Source of the DNA: Arenicella sp.
Lineage (GTDB): Bacteria; Pseudomonadota; Gammaproteobacteria; Arenicellales; Arenicellaceae
NCBI GenBank assembly: GCA_016763815.1
Contig: JAESTB010000035.1
Location: 1-9,784, forward strand
Direction: 5' to 3'
DNA length: 9,784 nucleotides
Shown here: in pieces, positions 4,275-9,784 of the stretch
Layout: the number at the start of each line of letters is the position of its first letter
Position numbering within the stretch: position 1 is the first letter of the stretch
Translations under genes and position numbers: made by a program
The notes under the pieces: model-generated
What the model saw: only the letters and a program-made list of their open reading frames with translations
What the model was told of the DNA's origin: nothing
The model's database searches: none

Positions 4275-7098
4275 ATTGTGGGTTTTGAGTTGCTTGATCA
4301 TCAAGCAATAGCATGATGGTGGGTATTACGCTGGCGGGGTTGAAGAAGTTTTTTATATTTTCCGCCACCACACCAATCCCCCAAACACCATCGCCACCTT
4401 GCTGCGAGAACACCACCGTGTTCACGCCTAGGCGTAATATTTGAGTAGGCACATTGAAGCATGTTTTTGTGCCATTACCTCCGGCCCTTAAAAAGCCGAC
4501 AGTGGTGCCGTTGATTTGAACCAGTACTTCATTCGATGCGTTAATGGCATAGCCATCGACACAATATTCAAGGCTCTCTATTAACTTGTCTAAGGTAAAG
4601 CGCTTTGTCACGGTCGTGCCCACATCGCCGCCGCCAAAGCCGGGGCCAGTGACCGTTTCAGGGTTATTATTATCGATTAATTCAAGCTCAGCAATTAAAC
4701 GGTTGCCCAAATACACATTAGTGATATTCGGTTTATCACCAATCGTTACAAATTCACCAACAATTTGGCCCTGCTGATTTACCACGTGTAAGCGTGTTTC
4801 ATCAGGTTTAATTGACCTTACACGTTGCCTAAGGCCCGAGTAGTCGTATTGCCTGAGCGTATTGTTAGCGGTGTCTTTAATCTCTCTTAAGTTGGATGCA
4901 TCATCGTAGGTGTACGACCAACCACCACTGCTATTGGATTTGCGACTTATATTGCCGTACACATCGTAGGAGAAAGTGGCCGAACCACTGATGCCTTGCA
5001 AGCCAGAGATTGAACTAATTTTTCGGTTGTTTGTATTGTAGTTGTAGGTAAGATTGCTGCCAGTGCCCATGCGCTTGGTGGCGATGTCATCGGCTAGGCC
5101 GTAAGTCACAGAACTGGTGCCCCAAGGGCCATTGGCTGACCTGATGCGGTTAAGACCGTCGTAGGTCATGGTTCTGGATAATCGGCTGCTTAAGTTATCT
5201 CTCAATGTAAGTAAGTTGCCACTGGCATCGTAATTACGCGTTCGGCTGGAGACCCCACCATTAACCGCAGTCACATTAGGCCACAACCGTGGTTGATAAC
5301 TGTGAGTAGTTGTGCGGCCATTTTGATACCCAATGCTAAGCGGTTGACCTGAGGCGTTGTACGTGACGGCTGTAACAAACGGTGCCGCTTTGGTAGGCCA
5401 ACCCAATGCGTTCGGTGAATAGTTAATCACACTATTATCTGGGTTGGTGGTAGACGCTACGAAGTCCGAATCATCGTAAGCATAATTAATGTTGTAGGTT
5501 TTACCCTCAATCGTTTGCGACTCAGTTTCAATGCTATTATTTTGATCATAGCGATACGCTAGATTGCTGATACCTGAGCTAATTCGGGTTACATTGCTGT
5601 TTTGATCGTAAAAACGAACAGTGTCGGGGGTTGAGCCGGGGTAATTCGTATTAGTCAGTCTGTTCAAGCGGTCATAGGTATAAAAGGTAGTGCCTGACGC
5701 GCCGACTTTTTTGCTTGTTCGATTGCCGTTTACATCGCGCCCGTAAACTGTTCTACCAGTTTCAGGGTGTGTTTCGTTCAACATGAAGATACTTGAACCA
5801 AAGTTGTAATTTCGCACTATTCCATCACGAGTGATTTTGGTCACTTGGCCTAAAATATTACGTTCAACATTGTAATTAAGCGATTCTGGGCCGGTTACGC
5901 TCATTAGCTCTTGACTGTCCGGGTTGCCAAATGAGCGGTAAGTGCTAACAAATATTTTATTGCGTTCATCGCGCAAGCTTTGACGATTAGCCGACAAATA
6001 AGAAATAGTTTGTGATGTGTTATCAGTATGCGTGGTTTTAAGCGTTCGGTTCAATGCATCATAGGTAAAGCGAGTTCGTGCTGATGAGTTGCAGTTTGAA
6101 TAGCTTGGGTATGTTTCATAGGTTCGGTTGCCTAGCGCATCGTAGGCAAGGCCAATATAAACCCCCGCCGTTTGTGTGCAGATCGTGCGGCCAAAGCCGT
6201 CAATGTCGGTCACTTGATTGTATCGACCCCGGTTAACTGTTCGGCGACTGGTTGACCATGAGATGTTAGTTGTGGCACCTCTGGGTGGGTCTATGCTGGT
6301 TAAGCGATTAATATCATCGTATTGATAGTTTGTGGCGTTATTTCGACCATCTTGCACCGTCGTCACATTACCAAAATTGTCTACTGAACGGCTAATAGCA
6401 ACACCCTCTGGATGGCTTTCTGCCCTGGGTACTCCAAGTTTATATTGAGAATAGTCTGTTTGGTTGCCGCGCGCGTCTTCTACTCGAGTTACGTTACCCT
6501 TGCTGTCGTATGAGTATTTAGTCAGCACACCATAGCGGTTTTCAGCCGTTGTATTACCTCTTGAATCAAAGGTTCGGCTTATTTTGCGATTTGTGCCAGA
6601 ACCAACGCTCTGAGTCGCGACTTGACTGACAATATTTTGACCGTCACTGCGGGGGTAGTATGTCAAAGTTGTGGTCTTTGTTTGCTGGCCAATTTCGACA
6701 ATACGATGTGGATTTATATTGTCGGCAAAATTTTCATAACGAGTGATAAAATCAGTACCATCGCGGGTTATCTTTCTCTCGGTTAAATAATGTTGGTACG
6801 TTTTAGGGTCATTGTTAAAAATTAACGAATAGGCATACGGAAAGCGTTCATACGGTTCGCTTGATAATTGACGTTTATCATACTGATAGGCTTCTATTTG
6901 GATTAGCCTGTTGCTTAGGTCTCGTATTGTTTTGGTGTCAAGTAAGCCTGCGCGCCATAAATTCAAGGTGCCAGAAGAAGGAAGGCCGATGCGGACTCTG
7001 ACGGGTGGTTTGTGGTGCCGATATTCCTCAATGCTATTGGGCCCGGTGATTTTAACAATATTGAATGCCTCATTTGAGGAAACAGAGTAATCAAACAA
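4273..7098 (-). CDS. YD-repeat (Rhs) core protein segment with C-terminal beta-sandwich-like domain
   Basis: 941 codons with at least ten YD-type repeats between residues about 175 and 790 (for example YDSKGNVTRVEDARGNQTDY, YDALGNRTYE, YDRLNRLTN, YDASGNLLTL, YDVYGNISRK). These build the hollow beta-shell that encloses toxins in Rhs/Tc proteins. The repeats end with VYLGNRLIAEL (about 795-805). Instead of the usual Rhs-associated core there follows a region of about 100 residues with NEVLVQING, two cysteines (846, 880), LGVNTVVF and WGIGVV, suggestive of a galactose-binding-like beta sandwich. The frame begins with TTG directly after a TAG and is the exact continuation of the upstream frame, so it is most likely the rest of one gene rather than an independent one. 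AGAGG 7 bases before the TTG could allow reinitiation. It has no signal peptide of its own. Confidence 0.8.
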   Translation of the reverse strand: MFDYSVSSNEAFNIVKITGPNSIEEYRHHKPPVRVRIGLPSSGTLNLWRAGLLDTKTIRDLSNRLIQIEAYQYDKRQLSSEPYERFPYAYSLIFNNDPKTYQHYLTERKITRDGTDFITRYENFADNINPHRIVEIGQQTKTTTLTYYPRSDGQNIVSQVATQSVGSGTNRKISRTFDSRGNTTAENRYGVLTKYSYDSKGNVTRVEDARGNQTDYSQYKLGVPRAESHPEGVAISRSVDNFGNVTTVQDGRNNATNYQYDDINRLTSIDPPRGATTNISWSTSRRTVNRGRYNQVTDIDGFGRTICTQTAGVYIGLAYDALGNRTYETYPSYSNCNSSARTRFTYDALNRTLKTTHTDNTSQTISYLSANRQSLRDERNKIFVSTYRSFGNPDSQELMSVTGPESLNYNVERNILGQVTKITRDGIVRNYNFGSSIFMLNETHPETGRTVYGRDVNGNRTSKKVGASGTTFYTYDRLNRLTNTNYPGSTPDTVRFYDQNSNVTRISSGISNLAYRYDQNNSIETESQTIEGKTYNINYAYDDSDFVASTTNPDNSVINYSPNALGWPTKAAPFVTAVTYNASGQPLSIGYQNGRTTTHSYQPRLWPNVTAVNGGVSSRTRNYDASGNLLTLRDNLSSRLSRTMTYDGLNRIRSANGPWGTSSVTYGLADDIATKRMGTGSNLTYNYNTNNRKISSISGLQGISGSATFSYDVYGNISRKSNSSGGWSYTYDDASNLREIKDTANNTLRQYDYSGLRQRVRSIKPDETRLHVVNQQGQIVGEFVTIGDKPNITNVYLGNRLIAELELIDNNNPETVTGPGFGGGDVGTTVTKRFTLDKLIESLEYCVDGYAINASNEVLVQINGTTVGFLRAGGNGTKTCFNVPTQILRLGVNTVVFSQQGGDGVWGIGVVAENIKNFFNPASVIPTIMLLLDDQATQNPQ

Positions 7099-7101
7099 CT
7101 A
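7099..7101 (-). other. In-frame TAG stop splitting the Rhs scaffold gene
   Basis: The codons around this site are GGC TCT TAG TTG TTT GAT in the same frame on both sides. It is the only stop in about 1,325 codons of continuous YD-repeat protein. See the whole-gene entry for what it implies. Confidence 0.8.
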
Positions 7102-8250
7102 AGAGCCTCTGGTAATGCCTCGGCCTGCATTGACTTTTGACTTGACCACCAGTGAAACATATTGGCCAGTAAGGGCGCAGTTGCTAAATAGAATGCACAT
7201 ATAGTCATAATCATACGTAACCGTTGCCCCTCCTGGGTGGGTCATTGTCTTTAGATTATTATCACCAGGCTGACCGACCGACTTAGTGTGATAGGTATAT
7301 TTCCATTCGCCAGTCGTTTGTCCGCCAGGGATTGAAACTCGCACAAGTTGTTTATAGGCTTGATTGTTAGGCGGTGTGTAATCTGGGGTGAAGTTGTTAA
7401 AATGGTAATTAACTACCCGGGTTCCATATCGAATAGACGTTAGCTTTGCTCGTTCAGGAAGGTGGGCGTTGCTATACGAAAAATCAACACGACGCCCATC
7501 AGGTGAGGTGATGGTTGTATACATTGGACTTTCCAAATCACTTCTTGAATCATACGCAATATCGATTCGGTTACCGTTTCTATCTTCAATTTTAGTCGTA
7601 TACCAAACCTGCTCCTCGTCGCCTAGCGGTGCGCGCCCACCGTCTATTAAGTAATTCATGGTGTACTTCATGCCCTGAGGGTCAATGGCTTGATAACCGC
7701 TCATGCCACCTTGAGAGTTTCTTAAAACACTAAAAGCCCAGTTGTCTTTTGAAATAAATGGCGCATTTGTCGAAAATGATGAGGGAGACGTATTACAAAG
7801 CAGCTGCCTCTGACTTCCATTTGGCATTTCCATTACTGGGTTGTTCAGCGTTGTTGCCTTGACGGTACTGGTATTTGGGCAAGCAAAATTCGGGTCTAGT
7901 AAGTTAGTTCTAATTCTGCCGAAATGCAGTGACCACCCTAGACCATAAGGGCTTGAACGAACTAAACTATTAGAATTATTCGGCTGATTATCTGGCCTTA
8001 GATAGATATGGTTAGAGGAATAACTGCGCTGTATGCGTATATCTAAGCCGCCGTCTCCGGGTACGACCAAATCGGTGTGAACGATACTTAAACTGCCAGA
8101 GAACGTATCAATAATTTCGTTCGGGGCTAAAGAGGTAGCACCTCGGTCAGGGTTTGGCGATGACGCTTCTGAGAAAAAATCAGGCATCATTGCTTGTGCT
8201 GAGAACGAAATAAAAACGACGATTGTCGCGACAACTCTTCTAAAATCCAT
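7099..8250 (-). CDS. N-terminal segment of a secreted Rhs/YD-repeat protein
   Basis: I chose the ATG at 8250 over an upstream in-frame ATG at 8277 because CAGGGG lies just before it and because translation from it gives a proper signal peptide: MDFRR, hydrophobic VVATIVVFISFSA, cleavage after AQA. The mature part has the leading region of Sec-exported YD-repeat proteins: NEIIDTFSGSLSIVHTDLVVPG, GLDIRIQRSYSS, then YGLGWSLHFGRI, and strand-rich sequence up to VTYDYDYMC. This region caps the beta-shell in relatives. No PAAR, VgrG or transmembrane segment is seen, unlike type VI-delivered Rhs proteins. The product would be exported to the periplasm and probably onward to the surface. As the sequence stands it ends at a TAG and would be a truncated polypeptide of 383 residues with no YD repeats. 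It is the first gene of the minus-strand toxin block. Confidence 0.8.
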   Translation of the reverse strand: MDFRRVVATIVVFISFSAQAMMPDFFSEASSPNPDRGATSLAPNEIIDTFSGSLSIVHTDLVVPGDGGLDIRIQRSYSSNHIYLRPDNQPNNSNSLVRSSPYGLGWSLHFGRIRTNLLDPNFACPNTSTVKATTLNNPVMEMPNGSQRQLLCNTSPSSFSTNAPFISKDNWAFSVLRNSQGGMSGYQAIDPQGMKYTMNYLIDGGRAPLGDEEQVWYTTKIEDRNGNRIDIAYDSRSDLESPMYTTITSPDGRRVDFSYSNAHLPERAKLTSIRYGTRVVNYHFNNFTPDYTPPNNQAYKQLVRVSIPGGQTTGEWKYTYHTKSVGQPGDNNLKTMTHPGGATVTYDYDYMCILFSNCALTGQYVSLVVKSKVNAGRGITRGS

Positions 8251-8432
8251 ATTACCCCTGAGCACTTTAAATAACATTAGTGATATTGGGGCAAGAGCAT
8301 ACTGACTTCAGTGTCGAACTTAAAGCGAATTTACATGAAAAACTAATTTTGATCTGAATTATAGAGCGGGCTTTAGCTACAAGTGTGCCGATTTATCTAC
8401 GCAGCAGTGCTAAGATTATTATCAACTCCTAA
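8251..8432 (-). promoter_or_regulatory. Upstream region and candidate promoter of the Rhs block
   Basis: On the minus strand a perfect TATAAT lies at 8358-8363, 107 bases before the chosen ATG at 8250. The -35 is poor: bases at 16-17 spacing read around CACTTG. If real, it gives a 5' leader of roughly 100 bases, and this would be the main promoter for the whole block down to about 1245. I see no obvious operator or hairpin in the leader. Confidence 0.35.
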
Positions 8433-9074
8433 AGGGGGGGGGCAACAATTGCCAACGGACGTCATCAAGTGAAGTTATTCGAACCTCAAGCCGCCGCTGA
8501 TGTCCCCAAAGAAGTACCGTTTGTGGTGTTGGGTTCGTAGCGATTTTCTCAAGCATGTTTACGCCTTTATGCGCACCCTAGTTTATTAGCCATGGCTTTA
8601 ATTTTATGGCATAAGCCTATGGTAGCACGGCGGTAAATGGCGTGTGCCAGGCACACATAAGCAGGGCAAGCTTGATATCAAGGAATTGATCGAGACAGCG
8701 GGTAGTGAGCGGATTAATAACGCGGTGCCGCTGGTATGTGATGCGGGTGATGAGGTTATTTGTAATCGGCAATTAGTGCATGGTTCATTTGCTAATACTG
8801 GTTTTGAGCGACGTATTTCGGTGAACTTTGGGTTTCATCGGTGCTTAATGTGATGGGTGCGGGTATTCATAGCGAGGCGGTTATTTACGATGCTGATTTT
8901 ATCCGTCAACGTTCTAAAGTGATTGGCTATGCTATTTCGGCCCGTAAGCAACACTTTCCTGATGAGGTGGCGTATGAGTATCGTTTACATAGCGATGGTG
9001 ACGAGGTTTTTGATTGGAACGCTGGGCGAATGGCTGATTTAAAGGATTATAATTTACGCGATTTGAGTATTTGA
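8433..9074 (+). pseudogene. Decayed phytanoyl-CoA dioxygenase (PhyH)-like gene
   Basis: PhyH proteins are Fe(II)/2-oxoglutarate oxygenases. Readable pieces lie in order on the + strand. 8433-8634 gives NGRHQVKLFEP and, after an in-frame TAG, RLYAHPSLLAMALILWHKP. From about 8630 the reading shifts to VPGTHKQGKLDIKELIE, a typical PhyH V-P-G-[ST]-H segment, then CNRQLVHGSFANTG, with the distal metal His of the family in VHGS, and ERRISVNFGFHR. At about 8836-8841 the frame shifts again, giving SVLNVMGAGIHSEAVIYD and a tail ending KDYNLRDLSI before a TGA at 9072-9074. The N-terminal HxD metal motif is not found, so the gene is deleted internally as well as frameshifted. The 3' half is a confident family match; the part before 8640 is less sure. 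It cannot make an active enzyme. Confidence 0.65.
8434..8442. repeat. G9 homopolymer tract
   Basis: Nine consecutive G, flanked by CTCCTAAA and CAAC, lie between the Rhs promoter region and the broken PhyH-like gene. Such tracts slip readily during replication. It falls just inside the open frame at the front of the PhyH remnant. It is also about 70 bases upstream of the candidate Rhs -10 as read on the minus strand. Confidence 0.8.
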
Positions 9075-9078
9075 TTAG

Positions 9079-9116
9079 GCGAGTCTCGGTTATCTCCTAA
9101 GCAGGAGATTACTCGC
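9079..9116. terminator. Long imperfect hairpin after the PhyH remnant
   Basis: GCGAGT (9079-9084) pairs with ACTCGC (9111-9116), and within it ATCTCCT (9092-9098) pairs with AGGAGAT (9103-9109) around an AAGC loop. It begins 4 bases after the stop at 9074, as a terminator would. There is no T-run after it on either strand, so it may instead be an RNA stability element or a palindromic repeat unit. Confidence 0.4.
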
Positions 9117-9194
9117 TCATGAGTGTTGCCGAAAGACCTAGTGCCGATGATCGTGTCTCATCGCCCTCCCGTTCTTTTGGAGCAAAGAGCGTAG

Positions 9195-9395
9195 ACTCTG
9201 CCCAAGGATTTTTTTCAATGGGGTGACTACTACACGCAACGGCTAGTTAGACGGAACCAAACACCCCAAAAGGCGCATGAAAAACATGCTGCGCTGACAA
9301 CTCAAACATTAAAGCTTGTTCATAAAGTTATTTTTTTGAATCTATTAGTACGTTGGCGGCATCTGAGTAATAGTCAGTTACTCAAAAGATCATAG
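9195..9395 (+). pseudogene. Start-less coding remnant, possibly a transposase tail
   Basis: A 66-codon + strand frame is open between TAG at 9192-9194 and TAG at 9393-9395. It reads DFFQWGDYYTQRLVRRN, then TPQKAHEKHAAL, KLVHKVIFLNLLVRW and a polar end. There is no suitable start. A Y-Y...R-L..R...P-x-K-A pattern followed by a hydrophobic helix resembles the C-terminal tail of IS110-type transposases, but the match is loose and I see no insertion-sequence ends. It could equally be a fragment of some other DNA-associated protein, or chance. Confidence 0.25.
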
Positions 9396-9460
9396 GGCTT
9401 ATTAAGCGTACGAGTTAGCTGACTTAGACAGAAACTAAAAGCATATGAGAGTTGTTGAAA

Positions 9461-9784
9461 ATGTTAGAACAAGAGGCCAAGGCCCTCGCTGCTGAGGCGG
9501 ACTCGCAATCAATACTAGATTCCCCAGAATATTTCTTAGATGCAATAGATTTGCAAAATGAGTCATTTAAGTTTGTCAAAACCACTAGAGAAACCCTTTC
9601 AGCTAGTTCATTTTTAGACGGGCGCACGGCGCTTTCAAACAGTGACCGCGGCTACTTTCTGCCAATCAGAGAGACGCTTAGCTCGCATAAGGGGGCGTCT
9701 TTAAGTAGGCCTGTGAATAGGTTTATTTTTCATATGTCATTTTGTGGTTCGACATTGGTATCGCGCGTGCTCGATCAGCCAGGT
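9461..9784 (+). CDS. Sulfotransferase-like protein, N-terminal part (runs off window)
   Basis: The first 108 codons of a gene that continues past the right edge. After a helical, acidic N-terminal region (residues 1-80) comes RFIFHMSFCGSTLVSRVLDQPG (87-108). This fits the N-terminal strand and 5'-phosphosulfate loop of the PAPS-dependent sulfotransferase superfamily, in which a strand ending in H-x-x-x-C/R-S/G-S-T-L wraps the phosphosulfate donor. The C-G-S-T-L form occurs in a bacterial subgroup whose acceptor is not fixed by the sequence seen here. ATG at 9461 is preceded by GAGAG at a usable distance; an upstream ATG at 9445 is out of frame. It follows the PhyH remnant on the same strand. 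It appears intact as far as it can be seen. Confidence 0.7.
   Translation, partial: MLEQEAKALAAEADSQSILDSPEYFLDAIDLQNESFKFVKTTRETLSASSFLDGRTALSNSDRGYFLPIRETLSSHKGASLSRPVNRFIFHMSFCGSTLVSRVLDQPG

Larger units (their letters stand above)
4273..8250 (-). pseudogene. Full Rhs/YD-repeat scaffold gene interrupted by one in-frame TAG
   Basis: Taken together, the N-terminal segment and the YD-repeat core form one frame of about 1325 codons broken only by TAG at 7099-7101. Reading across it gives ITRGS, stop, LFDYSVSSNE, and the sequence style is continuous on both sides. A Trp codon (TGG) at this position would give a natural RGSWLFDYSV strand, so a single G-to-A change explains the break. No other disruption occurs in either part, so the mutation is recent, tolerated by readthrough or reinitiation, or a sequencing error. 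Confidence 0.6.
9075..9460. other. 386-base stretch between the PhyH remnant and the sulfotransferase-like gene
   Basis: It holds the hairpin at 9079-9116, a short 35-codon frame from the ATG at 9119 that I do not credit as a gene, and a better-looking 66-codon start-less remnant at 9195-9395 listed separately. The last 65 bases before the ATG at 9461 show no strong promoter; GAGAG at 9448-9452 is the likely ribosome binding site. Confidence 0.5.

Noticed and set aside
4586..4777. Plus-strand 63-codon frame antisense to the YD-repeat core gene
   Set aside because: Shadow of the coding strand, with no start signal or motif.
6963..7214. Minus-strand 83-codon frame across the in-frame TAG
   Set aside because: It spans the TAG in a different frame and might suggest a frameshift explanation, but the same-frame continuation is clearly YD-protein sequence and this one is not.
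7469..7654. Plus-strand 61-codon frame antisense to the Rhs N-terminal segment
   Set aside because: Shadow of a well-supported coding region.
4273..8250. Type VI secretion-associated Rhs effector
   Set aside because: No PAAR or transmembrane N-terminal region, and a Sec signal peptide is present instead.
9424..9627. Minus-strand 67-codon frame over the start of the sulfotransferase-like gene
   Set aside because: The opposite strand carries a better start and the sulfotransferase loop motif.
1..9784. CRISPR arrays, tRNA or rRNA genes, and intact insertion sequences
   Set aside because: I saw no regularly spaced direct repeats, no cloverleaf or rRNA-like sequence, and no transposase with paired ends. 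The repetition in the core gene is YD protein repeat, not DNA repeat.

Overview
The window looks like an accessory island in a gammaproteobacterium, probably marine and of moderate GC. The basis is the mix of YD-repeat/Rhs-type polymorphic toxin genes with Sec signal peptides, a YbgC/FadM-like thioesterase, a small cupin, a decayed phytanoyl-CoA-dioxygenase-like gene and a sulfotransferase. The organism assignment is inference; no rRNA or other marker gene is present.

Layout. The left flank (1-1036) is on the + strand: a possible gene tail, then a cupin and a 4HBT thioesterase that are almost contiguous. The centre (about 1070-8250) is one co-directional minus-strand block. Read in its own 5'->3' direction it holds: the N-terminal part of a secreted Rhs/YD-repeat protein; its long YD-repeat core, separated from the N-terminal part only by one in-frame TAG; a separate CDS with its own signal peptide carrying the Rhs-associated core end, a Hint autoprocessing domain and an ADP-ribosyltransferase-like toxin tip; a putative immunity gene 13 bases downstream; a start-less orphan toxin tip with a zinc-type CxxC...DH...CxxC pattern whose stop overlaps (ATGA) the start of a second putative immunity gene; a third probable immunity gene with no toxin beside it; and a short unrecognised coding remnant. 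The right flank (about 8433-9784) is + strand: a multiply broken PhyH-like pseudogene, a 386-base stretch with a hairpin and another coding remnant, and the start of a sulfotransferase-like gene that runs off the window.

How it fits together. This is a polymorphic toxin locus: a secreted YD-repeat scaffold, one active-looking toxin tip with its immunity gene, and a downstream store of displaced toxin and immunity modules. Two points are unusual. The scaffold is divided between two genes, each beginning with a Sec-type signal peptide, and the division falls exactly where the YD repeats would normally continue into the Rhs-associated core. The longer scaffold gene is also interrupted by a stop at a position that looks like a former Trp codon. 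There is no PAAR or VgrG-like region, so Sec-dependent export is better supported than type VI delivery. Family calls come from reading translated motifs by eye, not from database searches.
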